A stretch of 6,874 nt of DNA from Clostridia bacterium (lineage in GTDB: Bacteria; Bacillota; Clostridia; UBA1381; UMGS1253), in NCBI GenBank assembly GCA_017411585.1, contig JAFQPV010000251.1:1-6874 (forward strand). Reading direction: 5' to 3'. Of this stretch, positions 1 to 6,199 are shown one piece after another. A program made the position numbers and the translations under genes. Below the pieces are notes generated by a model. That model saw only the letters and a program-made list of their open reading frames with translations. It had not been told where the DNA came from and did no database searches. Position 1 is the first letter of the stretch. The number at the start of each line of letters is the position of its first letter.

Positions 1-1
1 T

Positions 2-619
2 ATGAACACCTTAAAGGAAAACTATCCAAGTGAAGCGTTTCACGCAATGATGAATTTTCTTTCCAGCCACGATACGGCGCGCATCTTGACCGTGCTTTCG
101 GACAACGGAAAGGAAATGAGCAAGGACGAGCAGGCAAGCTTCTGCTTGAGCGGTGATGCGCTTGAGCGCGCAAAACGCCGTCTGAAGCTGATTACTGCGC
201 TGCAGATGACACTGCCGGGCACGCCGTGCGTTTACTACGGCGACGAAACGGCAATGCAAGGCTTTGGCGACCCATTCTGCCGCAGATGCTTCCCTTGGGG
301 CAATACAGACGAGGAAATGACCGCCTTTTTCAAATCCTGCATCGCACTTCGAAATCAAAACCGCGCACTGTCGCACGGCGATATCGAAACGGTGTACGGC
401 GAAGGTCCGGTCAGCGCATATTTGCGCACTGCGGACAATAAGCGTATGCTCATCATATGCAACACTGCAGAAACGCACGATTGGTACGCAGCGTTAGAGC
501 TTGGCAAATATGGCGTAAAGACACTTAAAAGTATAAACAGCGACGAAATGCACACAAGCGAGACCGGCAGATTTAACGTTCACCTGCCGCCGTGCTCGTA
601 TAAAATCATGGAGGTTTAA
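2..619 (+). CDS. GH13 alpha-amylase/neopullulanase-type glycosidase, C-terminal part
   Basis: The frame is open at the left edge, so this is the C-terminal ~205 residues of a longer enzyme. GH13 enzymes hydrolyse or transfer alpha-glucosidic bonds in starch, maltodextrin or pullulan. The fragment contains conserved region IV (FLSSHDTARIL, residues 19-29), with the His-Asp pair that holds the transition-state-stabilising aspartate (D24). Next come the barrel-closing segment GTPCVYYGDE (73-82) and GFGDPFCRRCFPW (87-99), which resembles the GxxDPxxRxxFPW stretch of neopullulanases, cyclomaltodextrinases and maltogenic amylases. Residues ~130-205 look like the usual C-terminal beta domain. The nucleophile and acid/base regions lie outside the window, so activity cannot be judged. 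No signal peptide can be assessed; an intracellular maltodextrin-degrading role is an inference. Its stop codon is 2 nt before the next ATG, and its last codons contain that gene's ribosome binding site (GGAGGT, 610-615), which suggests translational coupling. Confidence 0.93.
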   Translation: MNTLKENYPSEAFHAMMNFLSSHDTARILTVLSDNGKEMSKDEQASFCLSGDALERAKRRLKLITALQMTLPGTPCVYYGDETAMQGFGDPFCRRCFPWGNTDEEMTAFFKSCIALRNQNRALSHGDIETVYGEGPVSAYLRTADNKRMLIICNTAETHDWYAALELGKYGVKTLKSINSDEMHTSETGRFNVHLPPCSYKIMEV

Positions 620-621
620 CC

Positions 622-1842
622 ATGGCGAAAAAAGTTTGCATCCTCGGCGGCGGCGCAAGCGGACTCTACTGCGCAATGCACATGAAGCTTATGCATCCGG
701 CTATGGAAGTCACGGTGCTTGAGCGCGGCGCGCGCGTAGGCAAAAAGCTGCTTGCAACCGGCAACGGCAAATGTAATTTCACAAATTTGAATCAAAGCAA
801 GACTTGCTATAGTGGCGAAAGCACCGATATGGCGTTTGCACTTGTGCAGGCACACCCGCCAAAGGACATTATACACATTTTTGCCGAAATCGGCGTAGAA
901 AGCATCGAGAAAAACGGACTGGTGTATCCGCGCAGTCAGCAGGCGGCATCTGTTTTGGATGCACTTCGCTTTAAGCTCGAGGCGCTCGGCGTACATATCC
1001 GAACGGATTTCGAGGTAAAGGCAACCAAAAAGCAGGGCGATGTATTTGTGCTTTCCGGCACAGCGCAGGAAAAGTGCGATGCTGTCGTAATTGCATCCGG
1101 CACAGCTGCAAGCGGCGGCTCTGCCATCGGCGTAAAGCTTTTGCGAAGCTTCGGACACACAGCGGCAACCGTCTACCCTGCCCTGACACCGGTTATGTGC
1201 GACACAAGCTATACAAAGCTTGCCAAAGGTATGCGCGCGCAGTGCAGTGTACAGCTTTGTAAAAACGGCGCACCGATTGCAAGCGAAAGCGGCGAAGTGC
1301 TTTTCACAGAGTACGGCATTTCCGGCATTTGCATTATGCAGCTGTCGCGCCATATTTCCAAAGCCAAGGCAGAAAACGAAAAAGCAAGCTTTCATTTTGA
1401 GATTGATTTTGCACCGGAGACAAACGAGGCAGATTTGCTTACATTTTACACAAATCGCCGACAAACACTCGGTTATTTACAGACAAGTGAATTTTTGGGC
1501 GGCTATTTAAACAAAAAAATCGGTCAAGCCGCATTGAAATCCTGCGGCATAACCGATTTTAACGCACCTGCAAGCAATTTAACCGATGCACAGCTAACCA
1601 CTCTCGTAAAAGCGACAAAATGCTTTAAACTCGAAATCAGCGGCGTTTTAGATGCATCGCACGCGCAGGCGTGCGGCGGCGGCATTCGCCTTGGCGAGTT
1701 TACTGAGCATCTCGAATCCACCAAGACGAAAAACTTATTCGCCTGCGGCGAGGTTTTGGATGTCCTCGGCGATTGCGGCGGCTATAACCTGACCTGGGCT
1801 TGGGCAAGCGCATATGCAGTTGCAAGAGGGGTTAATAAATAA
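622..1842 (+). CDS. HI0933/BaiN-family NAD(P)/FAD-dependent oxidoreductase
   Basis: This is a full-length 406-aa flavoprotein of the HI0933 (YhiN/BaiN) family. The N-terminal Rossmann fold binds FAD: dinucleotide motif GGGASG at residues 9-14, and the ribose-binding acidic residue E34 at the end of the second strand (VTVLERG). The family signature VGKKLLATGNGKCNFTN follows at 39-55. The C-terminal FAD-contacting signature is GEVLDVLGDCGGYNL (376-390), followed by WAWASAYAVARG. Length matches the family. Named members include BaiN, implicated in bile-acid reduction in Clostridium scindens, but most members have no proven substrate, so no specific reaction is assigned. The start is set by GGAGGT at 610-615, 6 nt before the ATG and inside the preceding glycosidase gene. 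The enzyme is probably cytoplasmic, as no signal peptide is visible. Linkage to the glycosidase looks operonic rather than functional. A strong terminator follows. Confidence 0.95.
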   Translation: MAKKVCILGGGASGLYCAMHMKLMHPAMEVTVLERGARVGKKLLATGNGKCNFTNLNQSKTCYSGESTDMAFALVQAHPPKDIIHIFAEIGVESIEKNGLVYPRSQQAASVLDALRFKLEALGVHIRTDFEVKATKKQGDVFVLSGTAQEKCDAVVIASGTAASGGSAIGVKLLRSFGHTAATVYPALTPVMCDTSYTKLAKGMRAQCSVQLCKNGAPIASESGEVLFTEYGISGICIMQLSRHISKAKAENEKASFHFEIDFAPETNEADLLTFYTNRRQTLGYLQTSEFLGGYLNKKIGQAALKSCGITDFNAPASNLTDAQLTTLVKATKCFKLEISGVLDASHAQACGGGIRLGEFTEHLESTKTKNLFACGEVLDVLGDCGGYNLTWAWASAYAVARGVNK

Positions 1843-1852
1843 ATCAATATCA

Positions 1853-1883
1853 GGAAGCGGTAATGTCACCGCTTCCATTTTTT
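1853..1883 (+). terminator. Rho-independent terminator after the flavoprotein gene
   Basis: A perfect 9-bp stem (GGAAGCGGT at 1853-1861 pairing with ACCGCTTCC at 1868-1876) encloses a 6-nt loop and is followed by ATTTTTT. It starts 11 nt after the flavoprotein stop codon and ends the GH13-flavoprotein operon before the separate promoter of the GH36 locus. Confidence 0.9.
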
Positions 1884-1914
1884 GAAATCTGACTACAATC
1901 TGCCATTTATTGAC

Positions 1915-1943
1915 TTGCTTCCCCTGCTGACAATTGCTATAAT
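1915..1943 (+). promoter_or_regulatory. Sigma-A-type promoter with extended -10, for the GH36 locus
   Basis: The -10 is a perfect TATAAT (1938-1943) preceded by TGC (1935-1937), which is an extended -10. The -35 is TTGCTT (1915-1920) with a 17-nt spacer. Transcription would start near 1950, giving a leader of ~27 nt that contains GGAGGG at 1965-1970, 6 nt before the ATG at 1977. No operator-like palindrome is obvious around it. Confidence 0.8.
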
Positions 1944-1976
1944 ATACAAGGATATGAACTGCATGGAGGGCATTTT

Positions 1977-3345
1977 ATGGATTTAAAAAACCTTTTTAAT
2001 TTTGATAATATCGGCGGCGTATCGGATGCATACGCCATTGCCTGCACAAACTATACAAACGACGGCTATAGGACAAATACCGCTCTGACGGAGTAAGCCT
2101 TGATACACCGAAAATGCACCGCTATATGGCAAAGCATTATCCGAGAAAACAAATGCCGGTGATTTACAACACCTGGCTTGCATTCTTCGACCGCATCGAG
2201 CTTGACAATGTATTTGCGCAAATTGAAGAAGCCGCCGCACTCGGTTGTGATTATTTTACTTTAGACGCCGGCTGGTTTGGCGACGGTACGCTTTGGGAGT
2301 ACAACATCGGCAACTGGACAGAAAATATCGAAGGCGCTTACCTGGGACGTATGCGCGAGGTTTCCGACCGCGTACACGCCGCCGGGATGAAGTATGGTCT
2401 GTGGCTGAAGGCGAACGCGCCCTTGCAGGCACACCGATAGTAAAGGCGCACCCGGAGTATTTTTTCGATAATGGAGATTCGTATTTTTTAAACTTCGGTT
2501 ACGCGCCAGCCCGCGAGTATATTACAAAGTTGACTTTGGATTTGATCAAACAATATAACATCGACTTTTTCAAATTTGACTTTAATAAAAACATTACATA
2601 TGACCCAATCCATATGGCATTTACTGCATATCACGCCGGCTACAACACCTATTTAAAAGACATCAGAAGCGCCTATCCGAACATTTACCTGGAATGCTGT
2701 GCTGCCGGCGGTTATCGCACCAATTTAGAGACTATGAAATATTTTGACAGCTACTGGTTTACGGATAATCAAAGCGTATACGACGGTATAGACATTTATA
2801 AAAATACAATCTATCACATTTTGCCGTCCACAATGGAAAAATGGGCCGCACTAACGGTTTGCGACGGCTTTTTGGGTGAATACAGCGATGCAAGCCGCAC
2901 TAAACGACTGTTGTCAACCGACAACGCTACCTGGGGCAGCGTCATCAGCACTACACCTGAATACTTAAAAGGCTTTTTTATGGGCGGACCAATCGGCATT
3001 ACAAGCGATTTAACGAAATTGGACGCAGAAACAAAAGACGCACTTAAGAAAATCATTGCTGATTACAAGGCAGAAGCACCATTTTGGACAAATGCAACCT
3101 GCAAGCTCTTAATCGACACCGAGCGCATCCTTGCTATGCAGTACGAAAACGGCGATGAAGTAAAAATCGTAGTTTTTACAAAAGTGGTAACACAAGATAA
3201 AATCACAGTTTATCCGGATTTGGAGGATGGTAACTATAGCTTCGGCGAATCCACCTTCCCTGCAGCACATTATGCAAAATATGGTGTAGAAATCTGCGCA
3301 CCGCAAGATAAGCAGTCCTATATTTTAACCTTCACAAAAGTATAA
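1977..3345 (+). pseudogene. GH36 alpha-galactosidase, frameshifted and missing its N-terminal domain
   Basis: GH36 enzymes remove alpha-galactosyl groups from raffinose-type sugars. The reading runs through three frames. From 1977, with a good promoter and RBS, comes a 39-codon frame (MDLKNLFNFDNIGG...) that stops at 2094-2096. The second frame has a stop at 2069-2071, so the first change must fall between 2072 and 2093. It carries PVIYNTWLAFFD, YFTLDAGWFG and MKYGLW, classic GH36 barrel motifs, and stops at 2438-2440. The third frame takes over near 2404 (TPIVKAHPEYF) and runs to 3345. It contains the likely nucleophile Asp in FFKFDFNKN (codon 2578-2580), ECCAAGG, the likely acid/base Asp in WFTDNQS (codon 2764-2766), and a C-terminal beta domain. 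The second change looks like loss of one G: TGG-GCT would restore GLW-AEGERAL. Bacterial GH36 proteins usually have ~700 residues, with ~300 before the barrel. Here only about 60 precede it, so most of the N-terminal beta-sandwich is absent. Sequencing error could explain the single-base change, but less easily the missing domain. Confidence 0.85.
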
Positions 3346-3353
3346 ATGCAAAT

Positions 3354-3383
3354 GTATAACGCGCTCCTTTGCAGTCAATACTG
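3354..3383 (+). promoter_or_regulatory. Candidate sigma-F (forespore) promoter of spoIIR
   Basis: GTATA at 3354-3358 matches the sigma-F -35 consensus GYWTA at all five positions. After exactly 15 nt, GTCAATACTG (3374-3383) matches the -10 consensus GGNRANANTW at five of seven specified positions. In Bacillus subtilis spoIIR is a sigma-F gene, so the site is where it is expected. The predicted start, near 3390, would give a very short leader beginning about at the AAAGGAG ribosome binding site. The -10 overlaps the hairpin at 3361-3399. Confidence 0.55.
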
Positions 3384-3406
3384 TTCTGCAAAGGAGTGTT
3401 GCTTTT
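3361..3406 (+). terminator. Terminator-like hairpin that holds the spoIIR ribosome binding site
   Basis: The arms are 3361-3374 and 3386-3399. They form an 11-bp perfect core (CTCCTTTGCAG with CTGCAAAGGAG) extended by three outer pairs, two of them G-U, around an 11-nt loop. A moderately T-rich tail (TTGCTTTT) ends directly before the spoIIR ATG. It lies 15 nt after the GH36 stop and can act as its terminator. The spoIIR Shine-Dalgarno sequence AAAGGAG (3390-3396) is entirely within the 3' arm, paired with CTCCTTT, so read-through RNA would hide it. Confidence 0.7.
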
Positions 3407-3961
3407 ATGAGAAAAATAATATTTCCGATTCTTTTGAGTCTCGCAGCGTTTTTAGCCATCGGCATTTACACGAATGCGCAGGACACACGCTCCGAAAATG
3501 TGATTCGTCTGCACGTGATTGCAAACAGCGATACAAAGAAAGACCAAGCCGTGAAGCTTTTGGTGCGCGATGCAATTTTAGATGCATTTTCCGCTACTGC
3601 GAAATGCGAAAACAAGGCAAATGCGGAAGAAAAAATCAAAATGAATTTGGATTTAGCGGAGCAAGCTGCAAACAAAGTGCTTTCTGAAAATGGTTTTTCC
3701 TACTGCGCACGCGCAGAATACGGCGAGTATGATTTTCCGACCAGGACATACGGAAGCGTAACACTCCCCGCCGGCAAATACAGCGGACTTCGTATACATT
3801 TAGGCGAAGGCATCGGTCAAAACTGGTGGTGCGTGATGTATCCGCCGCTATGCTTTAACGAATTGAATTCGGACACCACACAAACAGACAGCAACAGCGT
3901 TTCTTTTGAAATCAAATTCAAATTTACCGAAGTTTTGCAAAATTTCAAGCAAGCACTATAA
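3407..3961 (+). CDS. spoIIR: Stage II sporulation protein R (SpoIIR)
   Basis: SpoIIR is made in the forespore, exported to the intermembrane space, and triggers the mother-cell protease SpoIIGA to cleave pro-sigma-E. The 184-aa product shows the family's order of features. An N-terminal signal/anchor segment has Arg-Lys then a hydrophobic run (residues 4-20). Next comes the hallmark IRLHVIANSD (33-42), followed by DQAVKLLVRDAIL. Then come the FPTRTYGSVTLPAGKYSGLR region and the very characteristic GQNWWCVMYPPLCF (137-150). The C-terminal charged segment (EIKFKFTEVL) also fits the family. The length is similar to clostridial relatives and somewhat shorter than the B. subtilis protein. The ATG is preceded by AAAGGAG with 10 nt spacing. 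A sigma-F-like promoter overlaps the upstream hairpin, consistent with forespore expression. The gene appears monocistronic, since a terminator follows. All visible hallmarks are intact. Confidence 0.97.
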   Translation: MRKIIFPILLSLAAFLAIGIYTNAQDTRSENVIRLHVIANSDTKKDQAVKLLVRDAILDAFSATAKCENKANAEEKIKMNLDLAEQAANKVLSENGFSYCARAEYGEYDFPTRTYGSVTLPAGKYSGLRIHLGEGIGQNWWCVMYPPLCFNELNSDTTQTDSNSVSFEIKFKFTEVLQNFKQAL

Positions 3962-3978
3962 CAGAAAACATATCCCAA

Positions 3979-4007
3979 GATTAAAACCCTCACTTTTGCA
4001 CAAGCTA
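3979..4007 (+). promoter_or_regulatory. Weak sigma-G/sigma-F-like promoter candidate before the 126-aa gene
   Basis: GATTA (3979-3983) matches four of five positions of the sigma-G -35 (GMATR). CAAGCTA (4001-4007) matches five of the six specified positions of the -10 (CATNMTA). The spacer is 17 nt rather than the usual 18. The -10 falls in the loop of the terminator hairpin, so a transcript starting near 4014 would lack the 5' arm. No better sigma-A site was found in this short spacer. This is suggestive only. Confidence 0.25.
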
Positions 4008-4031
4008 AGTATGCGAAAGTGAGGGATTTTT
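3987..4031 (+). terminator. Terminator of spoIIR overlapping the next gene's RBS
   Basis: A 14-bp stem (CCCTCACTTTTGCA at 3987-4000 with TGCGAAAGTGAGGG at 4012-4025, one G-U pair) encloses an 11-nt loop and is followed by ATTTTT, ending at 4031. It is a convincing intrinsic terminator for spoIIR. The T-tract stops 1 nt before the ATG at 4033, and the only ribosome-binding-like sequence (GAGGG, 4021-4025) is in the 3' arm, paired with CCCTC. Confidence 0.88.
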
Positions 4032-4032
4032 A

Positions 4033-4413
4033 ATGAAACGCAAAATCATATGTTATTTTGAAAATGAAAAACAATGTGAAGCCGCTGTGGTCGCACTGAC
4101 AAGTGCAGGCATTGAAGCAGACGCCATCCGCATTTTATCTGAAAGTACGCAAAAAACCGGCGCACGCAAAAATCTCACAGCGACACGCATTGGTCCGGCA
4201 GCCACGCTTGCAATGCCAAATAATTATTCAACCGGGATAGAATCTCCCGAAACAACCTATGCACAAGCACCGATTGCCACGCTGCTCATCCGCGGAGACT
4301 TATTTGCTTTTGAAGACGATATGGACATTGACGCAAATACACACGCGGTCGAGGTGTACGCAAACCAAGAAACGCTGGATTTGGCGCGGGATATCTTATT
4401 AAATCTGTTCTAA
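4033..4413 (+). CDS. Hypothetical small protein, 126 aa
   Basis: I do not recognise a firm family. The protein is soluble-looking and lacks a signal peptide or membrane segment. The N-terminus (KIICYFENEKQCEAAVVALTS, first ~25 residues, then GIEADAIRIL) reads as a beta-alpha-beta unit like the ferredoxin-type folds seen in YflT/general-stress-17M-like proteins. That likeness is by eye only. A low-complexity Ala/Thr/Pro-rich linker follows (about 44-82), then a strand (ATLLIRG), an acidic stretch FAFEDDMDID, and a final strand-helix HAVEVYANQETLDLARDILL. The gene lies between spoIIR and a P-loop ATPase on the same strand. The ATG at 4033 is the only reasonable start; its ribosome binding site, GAGGG at 4021-4025 with a 7-nt spacer, lies inside the preceding terminator stem. 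Codon use matches its neighbours. It is probably a real gene, because the frame is long, continues the strand order and has coherent amphipathic structure. Confidence 0.75.
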   Translation: MKRKIICYFENEKQCEAAVVALTSAGIEADAIRILSESTQKTGARKNLTATRIGPAATLAMPNNYSTGIESPETTYAQAPIATLLIRGDLFAFEDDMDIDANTHAVEVYANQETLDLARDILLNLF

Positions 4414-4436
4414 TTTTAGATGTGCGTGCATACACT
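4408..4436 (+). promoter_or_regulatory. Candidate sigma-E (mother-cell) promoter of the P-loop ATPase gene
   Basis: CATACACT (4429-4436) is an exact match to the sigma-E -10 consensus CATACAMT. The -35 region at 4408-4414 (TTCTAAT) is poor, with about four of seven consensus positions at a 14-nt spacer. A start near 4443 would leave a ~25-nt leader containing GGAGGG at 4454-4459. An 8-mer match can arise by chance, and no sigma-A site was seen in this 54-bp spacer. Confidence 0.35.
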
Positions 4437-4467
4437 GTAGGGACAACTTTTATGGAGGGTTTTGCTT

Positions 4468-5511
4468 ATGCACGAATATTTTCCGGGCGCAAACACGCCG
4501 CAAGGCTTTTTTTCCTACTATCAATACATTCTGCCGCCGGAGGAAACCAATCAAAAAATTATATTAAAGGGCGGTCCCGGTACAGGCAAGTCCAGCCTGA
4601 TGAAAAAGGTTGCCGCGCTTTTGCGCGCAAAGGGCTATAAGGTCAACTTACTGCATTGCTCGTCTGACCCGGATTCGCTTGATGCCATCGTTGCGCCGTC
4701 GCTCGGCTTTTGTATGTTAGACGGTACCGCGCCGCACGTTGTTGACCCAAGCACCCCTGGTGCGACAGATACAATCCTGCACCTCGGTCAGTACTGGGAT
4801 GCCGCCGGCATTCGAAAACACAAAGAGCAAATCCGACAAACAAGCAAAGAAATCAGCGCGTGCTTTGCAAACGCATACGATTATTTGCGCGCGGCAGGCA
4901 GTGTACAAAACTATATCCGTAAAGAAACACTTAAAGCTGCAGACGAAACGCAAATCACAAAAGCATTAAATGCGCTTATGGCTGATTTAGCCTTGGGGGC
5001 TGATTTTCAGAAACCGAGCAAAATCAAAAAGGCTTTTTTAACCGGCTTTACGCCAAAAGGCAACATCAGCTACATAGATAGCTTTGCCACCACAGCAGAC
5101 CGCGTCATTCAAATCAAATCGGAAGCCGACACCGCTGCCTTTTTTACAAACCGACTCGCCGAGCGCATTATCGCAAACGGTAAGGCTGCGAACTTCTTTT
5201 ATTGTCCACTGCAGCCGGACAATAAAATCGAACACATTTATCTGCCGAAAGAAAGCATTTTCATCACAACTTCAAACACATATCACGCTTGCACTGCAAA
5301 TGCGCAATGCGTTGACCTGAATGCATTTATAAAACCTTGCCCTGCCCTGCGTGCAGACACGGACATTCTAAACATCCTTCTTTCACGCGCTATCTCTTGT
5401 ATCAAAAACGCAAAAGCCCTGCACGACAAGCTGGAACAATTCTATATTCCGTATATGGATTTCGATGCGATGACAGATTTGCCGCATAAAATCGTTTCCA
5501 ACATCCTATAG
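4468..5511 (+). CDS. Duplicated P-loop ATPase/nucleotide kinase-like protein (PRK06851 type)
   Basis: This 347-aa cytoplasmic protein is of a conserved Firmicutes ATPase family with no settled function (PRK06851-like). Walker A is GGPGTGKS at residues 35-42. The family block HCSSDPDSLDAIV (63-75) and LDGTAPHVVDP follow. The second half repeats the layout: GFTPKGNISYIDSF (193-206), a region where a second P-loop would sit (about 217-225, KSEADTAAF), and then YCPLQPDNKIEHIYLP (245-260) and TTSNTYH, which parallel the HCSSDPDS...DGTAPH block. The second P-loop lacks the GKS residues, so only the first site looks able to bind nucleotide. The chosen start is the ATG at 4468, with GGAGGG (4454-4459) 8 nt upstream; an in-frame TTG two codons earlier is too near the RBS. 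A sigma-E-like -10 upstream and proximity to spoIIR hint at sporulation, but this is inference. Confidence 0.9.
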   Translation: MHEYFPGANTPQGFFSYYQYILPPEETNQKIILKGGPGTGKSSLMKKVAALLRAKGYKVNLLHCSSDPDSLDAIVAPSLGFCMLDGTAPHVVDPSTPGATDTILHLGQYWDAAGIRKHKEQIRQTSKEISACFANAYDYLRAAGSVQNYIRKETLKAADETQITKALNALMADLALGADFQKPSKIKKAFLTGFTPKGNISYIDSFATTADRVIQIKSEADTAAFFTNRLAERIIANGKAANFFYCPLQPDNKIEHIYLPKESIFITTSNTYHACTANAQCVDLNAFIKPCPALRADTDILNILLSRAISCIKNAKALHDKLEQFYIPYMDFDAMTDLPHKIVSNIL

Positions 5512-5546
5512 AACAAAGCGCCTGACGATTGTCAGGCGCTTTGTTC
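5511..5546. terminator. Bidirectional terminator between convergent genes
   Basis: A perfect 16-bp inverted repeat (5511-5526 with 5531-5546, GC-rich core GCGCCTGAC/GTCAGGCGC) has a 4-nt GATT loop. On the plus strand it is followed by the pyrimidine-rich TTATCTTCTTTTCTT. The final G of the ATPase stop codon TAG is the first base of the stem. The stop codon of the minus-strand VWA gene (5547-5549) directly abuts the other side, so both genes share this one structure. Confidence 0.92.
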
Positions 5547-6191
5547 TTATCTTCTTTTCTTCAAATGCTCTGTGATGTCCTTTTTCCAGTCCGCTGAAAT
5601 CGGTGCGCGCGCACGCACACAGCGCGTTACTCTGTCTACTGCATCAAAATTCATCGCCGTACCTACGCTGTCTGCGTGATACTCTACAGCGCGATCCTGC
5701 GAAATGCCGATGTCAGACGCTGCCTGCACCGCATCGATGTTTGCACCGAGGAACAAAAATTCCCAGCCATACTTTTCTTTCTGATGCTCAATCATACTTT
5801 TCACCTTGGAAAGTCCGAATTCACGGCTCGCATTTTCATGTCCGTCCGTGATAATAACAACCATCGTTTTGGACGGCTTTGCAAACGCAGGCGCGAATTT
5901 ATGGCGCTGTCCAACCTTGTCAATCGTTCTGCCAACAGCATCCAAAAGTGCGGTACAGCCACGCGCATAATACTCACGTTCTGTGATGGGCCCGATTTTT
6001 TGAATGTCTGCATTTTCACAAAGCAGCTCATACCGATCGTCAAAAAGAACGGTTGTTACAGTCGCCTCACCCGGCTCTGCTTTCTGCTTTTCCAATAATC
6101 CGTTGTAGCCGCCGATGGTGTCTGCTTCCAGTCCGTGCATCGAACCACTTCTGTCCAAGATAAATACCAATTCTGTTAAGTTGTTTTTCAT
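5547..6191 (-). CDS. VWA-domain protein with intact MIDAS
   Basis: The 214-aa protein is essentially one von Willebrand factor A domain, with no signal peptide, so it is probably cytoplasmic. The metal-ion-dependent adhesion site is complete: DRSGSM with D13, S15 and S17, the threonine T80 in RGCTALLDAVG, and D116 in ITDGHEN. These residues normally coordinate Mg2+ for ligand binding. The C-terminal part (EFLFLGANIDA, then AVEYHAD) and a basic tail (KKDITEHLKKRR) complete the fold. It resembles the short intracellular VWA proteins of the TerF type found near stress or ADP-ribose-related genes, but I cannot assign a partner. The start is supported by GGAGGT on the minus strand (6205-6200), 8 nt before the ATG. 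It lies 82 nt downstream of the macro/HTH-like gene on the same strand and may be co-transcribed with it. Its ribosome binding site can be sequestered (see 6200-6247). Confidence 0.92.
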   Translation of the reverse strand: MKNNLTELVFILDRSGSMHGLEADTIGGYNGLLEKQKAEPGEATVTTVLFDDRYELLCENADIQKIGPITEREYYARGCTALLDAVGRTIDKVGQRHKFAPAFAKPSKTMVVIITDGHENASREFGLSKVKSMIEHQKEKYGWEFLFLGANIDAVQAASDIGISQDRAVEYHADSVGTAMNFDAVDRVTRCVRARAPISADWKKDITEHLKKRR

Positions 6192-6199
6192 AATAAATT

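Noticed and set aside
11..478. Minus-strand open frame of 155 codons opposite the GH13 gene
   Set aside because: It is antisense to a clear GH13 coding region, with no RBS and no coherent domain.
616..1464. Long minus-strand open frame (282 codons) opposite the flavoprotein gene
   Set aside because: It lies fully antisense to a gene with clear family motifs. Its product is Cys-rich with no recognisable domain, and no RBS was seen; it is a codon-bias shadow.
1910..1943. TTGACT at 1910-1915 as the -35 of the GH36 promoter
   Set aside because: It is closer to TTGACA but would need a 22-nt spacer to TATAAT. TTGCTT at 1915 gives 17 nt with an extended -10 and fits better.
2072..2410. Programmed -1 frameshifting in the GH36 gene, since both frame changes are in the -1 sense
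   Set aside because: No slippery heptamer or following stimulatory structure was seen at either junction, and the N-terminal domain is missing as well. Decay or sequence error is simpler.
2114..2440. Independent short gene starting at the ATG at 2114
   Set aside because: There is no RBS before 2114. The GH36-like sequence continues upstream of this ATG (RSDGVSLDTPK), and the frame ends in the middle of the barrel.
4462..4467. TTG start two codons upstream of the ATPase ATG
   Set aside because: It would leave only 2 nt after GGAGGG. The ATG at 4468 has a normal 8-nt spacer.
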